Shown here one piece after another: positions 26,564-35,188 of a stretch of 64,000 nucleotides of DNA. Within the stretch, counting starts at the first letter, position 1, and every line of letters starts with the position of its first letter. The notes beneath the pieces are model-generated. The model ran no database searches, was not told the DNA's origin, and saw nothing but the letters and a program-made list of their open reading frames with translations. The stretch is from Epilithonimonas xixisoli (GTDB taxonomy: Bacteria; Bacteroidota; Bacteroidia; Flavobacteriales; Weeksellaceae). A program made the position numbers and the translations under genes. The DNA lies in the NCBI RefSeq assembly GCF_004365655.1, contig NZ_SOEO01000001.1, positions 558,001 to 622,000 on the forward strand. The letters run 5' to 3'.

Positions 26564-29500
26564 ATGAACAAATTCATAAAAAGTATCATAGGATTTTCCC
26601 TTAAAAATAAAGCCTTCACATTCATTTGGGTGGCGATTCTTGCGGTCGCAGGATTCATCAGTTTCAAAAATATGCCGATTGAAGCTTTTCCAGATGTAAC
26701 CAATACTCAGATTGTCATCATCACGCAATGGAACGGCCGAAGTGCGGAAGAAGTAGAACGATTTGTCACCACACCGATTGAGTTGGCGATGAGTCCCGTT
26801 CAGAAAAAGACAAGCGTCCGAAGTACGACGATGTTCGGACTTTCCATCGTTAAGATTTTGTTTGAAGATGGCGTGGACGATATTTTCGCAAGAAATATGG
26901 TCAACAATCAGTTGAGAACCGTGAGTTTGCCTGATGAAGTAGATCCGGAAGTTCAACCGCCTTATGGTCCGACTGGCGAGATTTACCGTTACACATTGGA
27001 AAGCAAAGACCGAGATTCCAGAGACCTTTTGACGATTCAGAATTGGGTGGTTGATAGAGCTTTGAGAAGTGTTCCCGGCGTGGCAGACGTGAATGTTTTC
27101 GGGGGTCAGGACAAGGTTTTCGAATTGAGCATCGACCCAAGAAAATTAGACAAATATAATCTGACGCCAAGTGAAGTTTTAGAAGCCGTAACCAACAGCA
27201 ACCTTAATGTCGGAGGCGATGTCATCGAGAAAAGCGGGCAAGCTTACGTGGTTCGCGGAATTGGGTTGGTCAAATCTATTTCGGATATTGAGAATATCAC
27301 AGTTCACAACGACAGCGGAAATCCAATTCTTGTAAAGTACGTTGCCGATGTTCACGAAGGTTCTATGCCTCGCGTTGGTCAGGCTTCCTTGGATAATGAA
27401 GCAGACACCGTTGAAGGAATTGTCGTGATGCGAAAAGGCGAAAATGCACAGGAAGTTTTGCTTGCCGTAAAAGATAAAATTGATGAGCTCAACAACAAAA
27501 TCCTTCCGAAAGATGTAAAAATGAAAACTTTTTACGACCGCCAAAATCTGATGGATTTTACCACGAAAACGGTGATGCACAACTTGTTGGAAGGAATTAT
27601 TTTGGTAACCGTTATCGTCTTGATTTTTATGGCAGATTGGCGAACCACTTTGATTGTTTCCATCATTATTCCATTGTCTTTATTGTTTGCTTTTTTCTGT
27701 TTGAAGATGGCTGGAATGAGCGCAAATCTCTTATCATTGGGAGCAGTAGATTTTGGAATTATCATAGATGGTGCCGTCGTGATGGTCGAAGGATTATTCG
27801 TAATGCTCGACCACAAAGCGAAGAAGTACGGAATGGAACGCTTTAACAAAATGGCGAAAGCCGGTTGGATAAAACAAACCGGAACTGGACTCGGAAAAGC
27901 GATTTTCTTTTCAAAATTAATTATCATCACGTCTCTTTTACCGATTTTCTCTTTCCAAAAAGTGGAAGGTAAAATGTTCTCTCCACTGGCATTCACATTA
28001 GGTTTTGCATTGCTGGGCGCATTGATTTTCACATTGACTTTGGTTCCGGTAATGTCGCATTTATTATTAAAGAAAAATGTAAGGGAAAGACACAATCCAT
28101 TCGTGGAATTTTGGGACAAATATGTAATGAAAGGTCTGAAATTCACTTTCAGATACAAAAAAATTAGTTTGATTGTTGCGACTTCTGCTTTGGTAGTCAC
28201 CTTATTTTCAGGGAAGTTTTTAGGAACGGAATTCTTACCTCAACTGAATGAAGGTTCACTTTGGATTACCGCAGAAATGCCGATGAGCTCGTCATTAGAA
28301 AAATCTTTAGAAAATGCCGAGAAAATGAAGAAAGACATTATGGCTTTTCCAGAAGTGACAGGCGTTTTGGCTCAAACAGGACGAAGCAATGACGGAACTG
28401 ACCCGAACGGATTTGGATTTGTACAATTCGCCGTGAATCTCCAACCAAAAGATGAATGGAAAAGAAAAATCACCTACGACGAATTGATTGAAGAAATCGA
28501 TAAAAAACTCAAAAATTATCAAGGAATTACGTTCAATTATTCTCAACCAATTTCGGATAATGTTGCCGAAGCTGTTGCAGGTTTCAAAGCGGAAAACGGA
28601 ATCAAAATCTATGGTGACAATCTTCACACATTAGACAGATTGGCGGAGGAAGTTCTCGCATCTATCAAAGATGTGGAAGGTGTGAAAGAACCAGGAATCA
28701 TCAAGAATATTGGTCAGCCAGAAATCAGTGTGGTTTTGGACAGAAACAAAATGGCCGCGTACGGCGTTTTACCAGCTGACGCGCAAGCGGTTTTGGAAAT
28801 GGCCTTCGGTGGAAAAACAGCCTCTGAAATGTACGATGGCGAGAGAAAATTCCCAATCCGTTTGCGTTATGCACAAGAATACAGAAAGAATGAAACCGAC
28901 ATTGCCACGCTGATGGTTCCAACTCAAGACGGTGCGAAGATTCCGTTGAAAGAAATCAGTACGATTGAAAAAGAAAACGGCGCCGCGTTCATTTATAGAG
29001 ATGACATCAAGCGTTATATCGGCGTTAAGTTTTCGATTCGTGACAGAGATTTGGGAGGAACGATTGCCGATGCGCAGAAGAAAGTAGAAAAAATAAAAAT
29101 TCCCGATGGTTACTCAATTGGTTGGACAGGACAATTTGAAAACCAACAGAGAGCGACCAACAGATTGACGCAAGTCGTTCCAATCAGTATTTTAGGGATT
29201 TTCTTTTTGCTTTTCATCTTGTTTGGAAATATCAAAGATTCACTTTTGGTTTTGGCCAATGTTCCGTTTGCCTTGATTGGTGCCATCATCGCACTGCATT
29301 TGACTAATATGAATTTCGGGATTTCTGCCGGCGTTGGGATGATTGCCTTGATCGGGATTTGTATCCAAAATGGTGTGATTCTCATTTCAGAATTCCATCA
29401 AAATGTCAAAAATGGACTTTCCGTGGATGAATCGATAATGGAAGGTGTGAAAGTGAGAACAAGACCAGTTGTAATGACTGCGTTGATGGCGTCCATCGGA

Positions 29501-29662
29501 CTTTTGCCGGCCGCACTTTCTACAGGAATTGGGTCAGAATCTCAGAAGCCGTTGGCGATTGTAATTATCGGTGGATTGATTACTGCAACGATTTTGACTT
29601 TATTGATTTTCCCAATTATCTTTTGGATTTTCAATAGAACTAAGAAAGAATTGATTAATTAA
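26564..29662 (+). CDS. Heavy-metal-type RND efflux pump (CusA/CzcA family)
   Basis: The 1032-residue inner-membrane proton-driven pump has the usual two six-helix halves and large periplasmic loops. The helix-4 motif GAVDFGIIIDGAVVMVEG (near residue 405) carries the HME-subfamily acidic pair required for proton transfer. The N-terminus (FAFKNMPIEAFPDVTNTQI-like) and the pseudo-repeat PFALIGAIIALHLTNMNFGISAGVGMIALIGI also fit. With TolC, the adaptor and the two-component system upstream it forms a metal-ion export set. Cu/Ag versus Zn/Co/Cd cannot be settled without checking the porter-domain Met or acidic residues. Confidence 0.92.
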   Translation: MNKFIKSIIGFSLKNKAFTFIWVAILAVAGFISFKNMPIEAFPDVTNTQIVIITQWNGRSAEEVERFVTTPIELAMSPVQKKTSVRSTTMFGLSIVKILFEDGVDDIFARNMVNNQLRTVSLPDEVDPEVQPPYGPTGEIYRYTLESKDRDSRDLLTIQNWVVDRALRSVPGVADVNVFGGQDKVFELSIDPRKLDKYNLTPSEVLEAVTNSNLNVGGDVIEKSGQAYVVRGIGLVKSISDIENITVHNDSGNPILVKYVADVHEGSMPRVGQASLDNEADTVEGIVVMRKGENAQEVLLAVKDKIDELNNKILPKDVKMKTFYDRQNLMDFTTKTVMHNLLEGIILVTVIVLIFMADWRTTLIVSIIIPLSLLFAFFCLKMAGMSANLLSLGAVDFGIIIDGAVVMVEGLFVMLDHKAKKYGMERFNKMAKAGWIKQTGTGLGKAIFFSKLIIITSLLPIFSFQKVEGKMFSPLAFTLGFALLGALIFTLTLVPVMSHLLLKKNVRERHNPFVEFWDKYVMKGLKFTFRYKKISLIVATSALVVTLFSGKFLGTEFLPQLNEGSLWITAEMPMSSSLEKSLENAEKMKKDIMAFPEVTGVLAQTGRSNDGTDPNGFGFVQFAVNLQPKDEWKRKITYDELIEEIDKKLKNYQGITFNYSQPISDNVAEAVAGFKAENGIKIYGDNLHTLDRLAEEVLASIKDVEGVKEPGIIKNIGQPEISVVLDRNKMAAYGVLPADAQAVLEMAFGGKTASEMYDGERKFPIRLRYAQEYRKNETDIATLMVPTQDGAKIPLKEISTIEKENGAAFIYRDDIKRYIGVKFSIRDRDLGGTIADAQKKVEKIKIPDGYSIGWTGQFENQQRATNRLTQVVPISILGIFFLLFILFGNIKDSLLVLANVPFALIGAIIALHLTNMNFGISAGVGMIALIGICIQNGVILISEFHQNVKNGLSVDESIMEGVKVRTRPVVMTALMASIGLLPAALSTGIGSESQKPLAIVIIGGLITATILTLLIFPIIFWIFNRTKKELIN

Positions 29663-29670
29663 TTTTAATG

Positions 29671-29739
29671 ATGTCTTTTGAGAGCCTCAGGATGACAACT
29701 CTAAGTTCAGCATTGTCAGTCTGAGGCTCTCGAAGACAT
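29671..29739 (+). terminator. Long hairpin after the RND pump gene
   Basis: ATGTCTTTTGAGAGCCTCAG (29671-29690) pairs with CTGAGGCTCTCGAAGACAT (29721-29739) with one mismatch. It starts 8 bp after the stop. The loop holds GGATGACAA and TTGTCAG, linking it to the dispersed ATGACAAAG repeat family. There is no T run, so it may stabilise the 3' end rather than terminate. Confidence 0.55.
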
Positions 29740-29781
29740 ATAAAAACTAAGTTATAGTTGTTATTTTATCTCTCTAGTTTG

Positions 29782-29818
29782 CGTTCTCTCGGTTTTTTTT
29801 CGGGAGAACGTTTTTTTG
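29782..29818 (+). terminator. Intrinsic terminator of the efflux operon
   Basis: CGTTCTCTC pairs with GGGAGAACG (one wobble) around a T-rich loop, followed by TTTTTTTG. It is the strongest terminator-like structure in the 555-bp gap after the RND pump gene. Confidence 0.75.
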
Positions 29819-30052
29819 TTTATTAATGTAAGTTTTAGAAATCTGCTATGTGTCTGATTAAAAAATGATGTGTGAAGTTGATTGATACCACGCGTGAAGA
29901 TGGGTCATGACACACTTGAAGTTGAAGAACAGCACACTAGGCATTTTAAGCTACTTTGCAAATCCTTTATCCATCGGACTTTTCGATGGGCATTTTTTAG
30001 CTTTAAAATTGTTTCAATTTTATTGAAATCTTGATTAGAAATTCTCTGTTTC

Positions 30053-30190
30053 ACCTTGGCGAAGCGCACCCCGAGCTGAGTGGAGCTCTTTTTCTGTGAT
30101 TGCGGGTGCAGAATAGTTCTACTGACGGATTCCCGTCGATAGCATTCACAGAAAAAAGCGGGAACGGAGCGCGGAGAAGGTGCCCAAAAT
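30053..30190. repeat. Intergenic repeat with inverted arms, related to family A
   Basis: Arms TTTTTCTGTGA (about 30089) and TCACAGAAAAAA (about 30145) enclose a GGGTGCAGAATAGTTCTACTGACGG segment. The end AGGTGCCCAAAATATTT matches the end of the inverted family-A copy at 41461-41565. The rest of the 29663-30217 gap holds two hairpins and no convincing gene. Confidence 0.5.
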
Positions 30191-30193
30191 ATT

Positions 30194-30201
30194 TATCTTT
30201 G
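30194..30201 (+). promoter_or_regulatory. -7 promoter box of the deformylase-like gene
   Basis: TATCTTTG, a full match to TAnnTTTG, lies 16 bp before the ATG and directly after the repeat at 30053-30190. No clear -33 element is seen. Confidence 0.45.
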
Positions 30202-30217
30202 ATAATTAAAATCAACT

Positions 30218-30850
30218 ATGCGGAATTTTATTGTCTTAATATTATTGTCAGTCGGCGTTTTCGGCTTCTCTCAGAAATTCTCAAAAGAAGAAAAAGAATT
30301 GATTCTCGCAGGCGATGTCAAAACCGCTTTGCCGATTTTCCAGACCGATAACGAAGTGCAACATCAAGTTTTGCTTGCTCAGTCGGAAGAAATCTCTCCA
30401 AAAGATAAAAACCTGCCGATCCTGATCGAGAGAATGAGGTTGGCTCTCGCTGCAACCGGCGGTGGCGTTGGGATCGCGGCGCCTCAGGTTGGGATTAATA
30501 GGAGAGTGGTGCTGGTACAACGTTTTGATAAGCCCAATGCGCCGGTGGAATATTTTATCAATCCGAAGATTACGTGGTGGTCCGAACTTCTTAACAAAGG
30601 TACGGAAGGCGACCTGTCGATAGAAACTTTCCGTGGCGATTTCTACAGAAGCTACAGCATCCGACTGGAATATTATGACCTCGAGAATAAGAAACACGAC
30701 GAAATGGTGGAAGGTTTCACTGCTGTGATCTTCCAGCACGAGATCGACCATTTGTTTGGGGTTTTGATTTCTGATAAATTGGAAAAGGAAAGAAATGAGT
30801 CTTATAAAACATTACAATTTTACAAGAAAAGCAACTCAACAACGCGGTAA
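30218..30850 (+). CDS. Exported peptide-deformylase-like protein with Cys-to-Asp ligand change
   Basis: The 210-residue protein has three deformylase motifs. Motif 1 is GVGIAAPQVG (near residue 88); motif 2 reads EGDLS where cytosolic enzymes have EGCLS; motif 3 is QHEIDHLFG (near 173), with both His ligands and the catalytic Glu. It also starts with a convincing Sec signal peptide (MRNFIVLILLSVGVFGFSQ), so it should act outside the cytoplasm, where nascent formyl-Met chains are not made. Asp could still bind a metal. It may therefore be a divergent deformylase or a repurposed amidase. The next gene starts 10 bp later. Confidence 0.8.
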   Translation: MRNFIVLILLSVGVFGFSQKFSKEEKELILAGDVKTALPIFQTDNEVQHQVLLAQSEEISPKDKNLPILIERMRLALAATGGGVGIAAPQVGINRRVVLVQRFDKPNAPVEYFINPKITWWSELLNKGTEGDLSIETFRGDFYRSYSIRLEYYDLENKKHDEMVEGFTAVIFQHEIDHLFGVLISDKLEKERNESYKTLQFYKKSNSTTR

Positions 30851-30860
30851 TTTCTGACCA

Positions 30861-31868
30861 ATGAACGCTAAAAAACTAATCCTAATAAGCATAAGTCTGT
30901 TGTCATTCTCCTTGGACGGACAGACCAAGAAAACTAAAAAAACAATGAACGAATCTACCACACACAACAATCCATTGCTTTGCGACGCAGAAACCGGAGT
31001 TTGCGGCGTACCTGAAGTTGAAAATGAACAAAATGTAAAAATTGATAACAAAGAACGATCCATCAAGGTCATCTATTTCACCGATCCGATCTGCTCGTCC
31101 TGCTGGGGCATAGAGCCACAATTGAGAAAGATGAAACTGGAATATGGCGAGGAAATAAATGTTGAATATCACATGGGTGGCTTGCTTCCAGATTGGAGTT
31201 ACAACAGCGGTGGCATCAGCAAACCATCGGACGTTGCGCACCATTGGGACGAGGTCAGCGGCCATTACGATATGCCAGTTGATGGTGATGTTTGGCTGGA
31301 AGATCCGTTGGATTCTTCGTATCCGCCGTCGATTGCTTTCAAAGCAGCGCAGCTGCAGAGTGAAGAAAAGGCGATTGTCTTTATGAGAGAACTAAGAGAA
31401 TTGGTCTTCCTAAAAAAGAAAAATATTGCCAAATGGCAAAACATCGCTTTGGCTGCAGAGAAAGTTGGTTTGGATGTTGAGCAACTCAAATCAGATTACG
31501 AAGGCAAAGCCAAAACGCTTTTCGAAGATGATCTCAAATTGGCCAGACAGCTAGGTGTGAGAGGATTTCCTACTTTGTTTTTCGTGGATGCAAACGGCGA
31601 ATCTCAAACCGTTTATGGCACAAAACCATATCCATTTTATGAAACAGCAATCCTAATCGCAAATCCCAAAGCCAGCAAAAAAGAGTACGCAAAAGACTGG
31701 GAATCACTGTTCAAAAAGTATAATTCTATGACGGCAAAGGAGTTCAACGAGCTATCTGGAAACAACCGAAAGGAAAGTGAACGGATTTTGGACGAACTCA
31801 CGTCTCAAGGAAAACTGGAGAAACTGACGACCAAAAACGGCGCGATCTGGACTGTGAAAGCCAATTAG
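30861..31868 (+). CDS. DsbA-family thiol protein (SpxH/FrnE-like), probably exported
   Basis: The 335-residue protein has a thioredoxin-fold oxidoreductase domain with CSSC active site (VIYFTDPICSSCWGIEPQL, near residue 75). The cis-Pro region is VRGFPTLFFVDANGE, as in the DsbA/SpxH group. An N-terminal hydrophobic signal (about 1-21) suggests export. Between them lies a second, spaced Cys pair, CDAETGVC, near residue 43. A helical C-terminal segment follows the fold. It follows the deformylase-like gene by 10 bp, so the two are one operon. Substrate unknown. Confidence 0.8.
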   Translation: MNAKKLILISISLLSFSLDGQTKKTKKTMNESTTHNNPLLCDAETGVCGVPEVENEQNVKIDNKERSIKVIYFTDPICSSCWGIEPQLRKMKLEYGEEINVEYHMGGLLPDWSYNSGGISKPSDVAHHWDEVSGHYDMPVDGDVWLEDPLDSSYPPSIAFKAAQLQSEEKAIVFMRELRELVFLKKKNIAKWQNIALAAEKVGLDVEQLKSDYEGKAKTLFEDDLKLARQLGVRGFPTLFFVDANGESQTVYGTKPYPFYETAILIANPKASKKEYAKDWESLFKKYNSMTAKEFNELSGNNRKESERILDELTSQGKLEKLTTKNGAIWTVKAN

Positions 31869-31913
31869 GTCTGGTTTTTGAATAGAAAGTTTTAATCTAT
31901 AAAATTCAGAACT

Positions 31914-32261
31914 ATGAACTTCATTATCCGTTTGCTGATCACCGCGATATCAGCGTTTATCCTTAGCAAAGTCCTTACAGGTGTCCATTTCGACGGCTTT
32001 ATGTCCACAGTTATTTTCGCAATTGTTTTGGGACTTCTAAATTTGATTGTAAAACCAATCTTATCAATCTTGTCATTGCCGATCACGATTTTGACATTGG
32101 GTCTATTTTCCTTTGTTATCAATGCATTGATCATCCTGTTAGCCGATTATCTGATGGAAAGTATGGAAGTGGCAGGCTTCTGGTGGGCACTTTTGTTTAG
32201 TATTTTGCTCTCACTGGTCACATCAGCTTTCTCCACCATCTTCGAAAGCAACGAGGATTAA
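31914..32261 (+). CDS. Small four-helix membrane protein (phage holin 4_2 / YvlD family)
   Basis: The 115-residue protein has four hydrophobic helices. The family markers are NFIIRLLITAISAFILSKVL at the start, GLLNLIVKPILSILSLPITI in the middle and a final FWWALLFSILLSLV. The Pfam name mentions holins, but members such as YvlD are chromosomal membrane proteins with no lysis genes around them, as here. It may belong to envelope stress responses. A strong terminator follows. Confidence 0.8.
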   Translation: MNFIIRLLITAISAFILSKVLTGVHFDGFMSTVIFAIVLGLLNLIVKPILSILSLPITILTLGLFSFVINALIILLADYLMESMEVAGFWWALLFSILLSLVTSAFSTIFESNED

Positions 32262-32267
32262 AAATAA

Positions 32268-32303
32268 AAAAGAGTTTCAGTCAATTGAAACTCTTTTTTT
32301 TTT
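32268..32303 (+). terminator. Intrinsic terminator after the YvlD-like gene
   Basis: An 11-bp perfect stem AAAGAGTTTCA / TGAAACTCTTT is followed by ten T residues. It ends the deformylase-like/DsbA/YvlD-like transcription block. Confidence 0.85.
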
Positions 32304-32308
32304 AACAT

Positions 32309-32445
32309 CATTTGGGCAATCCCTCTCCAACGCTTAGGCAACTGCTCGGGCCGGGCTATCCGTTACTATCTTTTTGTTTTTCCCAAAGCTTTTCCTCGCT
32401 CAAAAAACAAAAAGGATATCCACTTCTATCCCTATTGCGGGATTT
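32309..32445. repeat. Intergenic hairpin repeat, family A relative
   Basis: It opens TTTGGGCAATCCCTCTCC, has CGGGCCGGGCTATCCGTTACTATC, and forms a hairpin from CTTTTTGTTTTT and AAAAAACAAAAAG. It then ends TATCCACTTCTATCCCTATTGCGGG. It sits between the terminator and the convergent end of trpA. Confidence 0.6.
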
Positions 32446-32486
32446 CAATTTCAATCCAAGAGATCAAAACGAAACCTGTTTTCCAA

Positions 32487-33221
32487 TTAATTTTTCACAC
32501 TTTCGATAAACGTTTTTCCTTTTGCTTCCCAATCTCCATTTTCCAACAAAATTTTCACGAAAGCTGTTCCTATGATGCCGCCTTGCGCTTTTTCGGTCAC
32601 ATTCTCAAAATCTGATTTATCCTTGATCCCAAATCCGATGAAAACTGGATTTGTCAAGTTTAATGAAGCCAATCTGTTTAGGTAATCTTCGTTCTTCAAT
32701 ACAGCATTTGCATTTCCTGTTGTCGAAGACGAACTCACGGCGTACAAAAATCCAGAACTCAAAGAATCCAAATATTTAATGCGTTCCTCCGAAGTTTCCG
32801 GTGTCACGAGAAAAGTAAAATTCAAACTATATTTCCTAAGAATTTCACCATATTGATTTTCAAATGCAATCGGAGGCAAATCCGGAATAATCAATCCTGA
32901 AACCCCAACTTCTGCACATTTCTGGCAAAAATTCTCAAATCCAAATTGCAAAACAGGATTCAAATATCCCATCAAAATCTTCGGAATCGTCACAGAATCT
33001 TTAACTTTAGCCAATTGCTCGAATAGTTTTTTGATAGACATTCCGTTTTTCAAAGCTAAGGAATGCGCATCCTGAATTACTGGTCCATCAGCAACCGGGT
33101 CAGAATAAGGAATCCCGATTTCCATCATATCTGCGCCGGAATTTTGAATGAGTTCGGCGATTTTTCCTGTGTCTTCCAATTTTGGAACGCCTGCTGTGTA
33201 GTATATGTTTAGTTTTTTCAT
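32487..33221 (-). CDS. trpA: Tryptophan synthase alpha chain
   Basis: The 244-residue TIM-barrel subunit cleaves indole-3-glycerol phosphate to indole and glyceraldehyde 3-phosphate. The catalytic Glu is in MMEIGIPYSDPVADGPVIQ (near residue 36) and the catalytic Asp in GLIIPDLPPIAFE (near 117). The loop SSSTTGNANAV and phosphate-binding GFGIKDKSDFE are also typical. It is the last gene of the trp operon. It is separated from trpB by an 88-bp spacer with an A+T-rich hairpin. Slightly shorter than the usual 255-268 residues but complete. Confidence 0.95.
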   Translation of the reverse strand: MKKLNIYYTAGVPKLEDTGKIAELIQNSGADMMEIGIPYSDPVADGPVIQDAHSLALKNGMSIKKLFEQLAKVKDSVTIPKILMGYLNPVLQFGFENFCQKCAEVGVSGLIIPDLPPIAFENQYGEILRKYSLNFTFLVTPETSEERIKYLDSLSSGFLYAVSSSSTTGNANAVLKNEDYLNRLASLNLTNPVFIGFGIKDKSDFENVTEKAQGGIIGTAFVKILLENGDWEAKGKTFIESVKN

Positions 33222-33228
33222 TTTGTTT

Positions 33229-33306
33229 AATGTATTAAGGTATTAACGTAAAATGTATTAACGATTCTAAGGATCGTTAATACATTAATACGTTTTACAT
33301 TTTACA
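33229..33306. repeat. A+T-rich hairpin between trpB and trpA
   Basis: AATGTATTAACGAT (about 33250) pairs with ATCGTTAATACATT (about 33273). The unit TATTAA recurs and the right side reads TACGTTT, TACATTT, TACAG with a 7-bp period. It probably belongs to the heptad-repeat class. Confidence 0.55.
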
Positions 33307-33309
33307 GAT

Positions 33310-34488
33310 TTAAAGATGTTTCAAATATGTTTCCATATCCTTGTCACCGCGACCGCTGAGGCAAATCACTACAATATCATCTTTTTCAAATTTCTTTTTG
33401 TCCAAAACAGCCAAAGCGTGCGCACTTTCCAAAGCTGGAATGATGCCTTCAATTTTTGTCAGTTCAAAAGCTGACTTCAAAGCTTCATCATCATTAATAC
33501 TGAAAAATTCAGCTCTTTTTTGATTGAAAAGATTAGCGTGCATCGGACCAATTCCGGGATAATCCAAACCTGCAGAAATCGAATGTGGCTCAATAACTTG
33601 TCCGTCTTCAGTTTGCATTACCAGACTTTGACTTCCGTGCAAAATTCCCAAAGTTCCAAGAAAAGTTGTAGCCGCAGATTTCCCTGAATCTACGCCAAAA
33701 CCACCAGCTTCTGCAGCAATGATTTTTACACTTTCTTCATTGACATAATGATAAAAAGTTCCAGCCGCATTACTCCCGCCACCAACGCAGGCAATCACAT
33801 AATCAGGGTTTTCTCTGCTGATTTTTTCGTTCAGTTGTTCTTTGATTTCTTTCGAAATAATACTTTGAAATCTCGCCACCAAATCTGGGTAAGGATGTGG
33901 ACCAACCACACTACCAATAATGTAATGCGTTGTGGAAGGATTATTAATCCAATCTCGCAAAGCTTCATTCACAGCGTCTTTCAAAGTTTTTGAACCGGAA
34001 GTTGCAGGAATCACAGTTGCACCAAGCATCTTCATTCGAGCAACATTGGGAGATTGTCTCGCAATATCAACTTCGCCCATATAAACGATGCACTCCAAAC
34101 CAAGTAAAGCGCAGGCCGTCGCCGTTGCAACGCCGTGTTGACCGGCTCCAGTTTCTGCAATGATTCTGTGTTTTCCTAATTTTTTTGCGAGCAAAGCTTG
34201 TCCCAAAGCATTGTTGATCTTGTGCGCTCCAGTGTGATTCAAATCTTCTCTTTTCAGAAAGATTTGAGTCTGATACTTTTCGCTCAGATTCTTCGCAAAA
34301 TAAAGTGGTGTAGCACGCCCAACATAGTTCTTCAACAAATCCTGAAATTCTGTTTGAAATTCCTCGGACTCAATGATTTGTAAATATTTTTCCTGTAATT
34401 CGGCAACGTTTGGATAAAGCATTTCTGGAACGAAAGCGCCTCCGAAATCGCCGTAATAACCGTTTTTATCTGGGTTTTGAAAGTTCAT
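33310..34488 (-). CDS. trpB: Tryptophan synthase beta chain
   Basis: The 392-residue PLP enzyme condenses indole with serine. The PLP-binding Lys is in [15 protein letters not shown] (near residue 85), the phosphate cup is [10 protein letters not shown], and the substrate-specificity Glu is in [12 protein letters not shown]. Both ends match the TrpB1 family (start [20 protein letters not shown], end [17 protein letters not shown]). It forms an alpha2beta2 complex with TrpA, encoded downstream. It sits between trpF and trpA in the operon. Confidence 0.97.
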   Translation of the reverse strand: MNFQNPDKNGYYGDFGGAFVPEMLYPNVAELQEKYLQIIESEEFQTEFQDLLKNYVGRATPLYFAKNLSEKYQTQIFLKREDLNHTGAHKINNALGQALLAKKLGKHRIIAETGAGQHGVATATACALLGLECIVYMGEVDIARQSPNVARMKMLGATVIPATSGSKTLKDAVNEALRDWINNPSTTHYIIGSVVGPHPYPDLVARFQSIISKEIKEQLNEKISRENPDYVIACVGGGSNAAGTFYHYVNEESVKIIAAEAGGFGVDSGKSAATTFLGTLGILHGSQSLVMQTEDGQVIEPHSISAGLDYPGIGPMHANLFNQKRAEFFSINDDEALKSAFELTKIEGIIPALESAHALAVLDKKKFEKDDIVVICLSGRGDKDMETYLKHL

Positions 34489-34505
34489 TTTTTATATTTT
34501 ATTGA

Positions 34506-34536
34506 GCCTTGTCAAGGTTTCAAACCTTGACAAGGC
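34506..34536. repeat. Perfect hairpin repeat (CCTTGTCAAGG family) at the trpF 3' end
   Basis: GCCTTGTCAAGGTTT and AAACCTTGACAAGGC form a 15-bp perfect stem around one base. The trpF reading frame ends within it (last residues LVKV and stop). A relative with ACTTTGTCAAAG arms lies at 40150-40181 before trpE. Confidence 0.85.
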
Positions 34537-35179
34537 TGATGAGTTTTTTTATTTTTTCTAAATCTTTATTTCCAGCTTCGATTTCAAATTTTGAATTAAT
34601 ATCGAGAGAAAATGGTTGATGGTTGATGGTTGACAGTTGATGGATATTTTCCAACGAAATTCCGCCACTTAAAAAATACGGAATGGGAATCTCGATTTCG
34701 TTGAGAATATTCCAATCGAAGGTTTTACCTGTACCGCCAAATGCTTTTGAATCGGTGTCAAATAGTAGATAGTTGATAGTTGTTGGTTGTTGGTTGATGG
34801 TTTTTTGTAATTCTTCTGATGTTTGATTTCCAATTCTAATGACTTTTATAATTTCTATTCTTGGATTCAATTTTAAAATGAAATCTTCGGTTTCATCGCC
34901 GTGAAGTTGGATGAAATTCAAGTTTGCTTTTTCAGAAATATCAATAATTTTTTCCAAATCTTCATTCACAAAAACACCAACTTTTCCAGAATGTTCAATG
35001 GTTGAAATCTGTTCTAAGCTTAATTGATTCAAAACAAATCTTGGCGATTTTTCATAAAAGATAAATCCTAAAAAATCAACATTCAAATCAACCAATCCTT
35101 GAATCTGATTGAGCTTTGTTAATCCGCAGACTTTGAGTTGCAATTGGCTTTTGGCTTTTGGCTTTTGGCTTTCAATCAT
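34520..35179 (-). CDS. trpF: Phosphoribosylanthranilate isomerase, invaded by repeats
   Basis: The 219-residue TIM-barrel enzyme converts phosphoribosylanthranilate to CdRP. The catalytic Cys is in LKVCGLTKL (near residue 18) and the catalytic Asp in YLLFDTDSKAFGGTGKTFDW (near 137). The phosphate site is FLSGGISLENI, so it should be active. Four stretches are repeat-derived. The N-terminal SQKPKAKSQ comes from four GCCAAAA-type heptamers; KTINQQPTTINY and HQLSTINHQPF come from internal heptad arrays before the sixth and eighth strands; the last residues come from a hairpin repeat. The stop is 32 bp before the trpB start. Confidence 0.95.
   Translation of the reverse strand: MIESQKPKAKSQLQLKVCGLTKLNQIQGLVDLNVDFLGFIFYEKSPRFVLNQLSLEQISTIEHSGKVGVFVNEDLEKIIDISEKANLNFIQLHGDETEDFILKLNPRIEIIKVIRIGNQTSEELQKTINQQPTTINYLLFDTDSKAFGGTGKTFDWNILNEIEIPIPYFLSGGISLENIHQLSTINHQPFSLDINSKFEIEAGNKDLEKIKKLISLVKV
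34613..34643. repeat. Heptamer array inside trpF, site 1
   Basis: TGGTTGA three times, then CAGTTGA, then TGG. On the coding strand it is read as part of HQLSTINHQPF in the loop before the last barrel strand. Confidence 0.9.
34763..34800. repeat. Heptamer array inside trpF, site 2
   Basis: TAGTAGA, TAGTTGA, TAGTTGT, TGGTTGT, TGGTTGA, TGG: five heptamers with the core TnGTTG. It is read as KTINQQPTTINY on the coding strand, just before the strand that carries the catalytic Asp. Confidence 0.9.
35144..35171. repeat. Heptamer array at the trpF 5' end
   Basis: Four perfect tandem copies of TTGGCTT (GCCAAAA-type on the coding strand). Because 7 is not a multiple of 3, the array is read in all three frames as SQKPKAKSQ. 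Confidence 0.95.
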
Positions 35180-35188
35180 TGGTAATTG

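Noticed and set aside
27532-28200. 222-codon minus-strand frame opposite the RND pump gene
   Set aside because: Antisense shadow of a strongly conserved gene.
31914-32261. Phage holin and hence a prophage
   Set aside because: The family name is misleading; there are no phage genes around and the protein matches chromosomal YvlD-like members.
33229-33306. CRISPR-like or perfect tandem repeat between trpB and trpA
   Set aside because: The units are short, uneven in spacing and palindromic; no spacer-repeat pattern exists.
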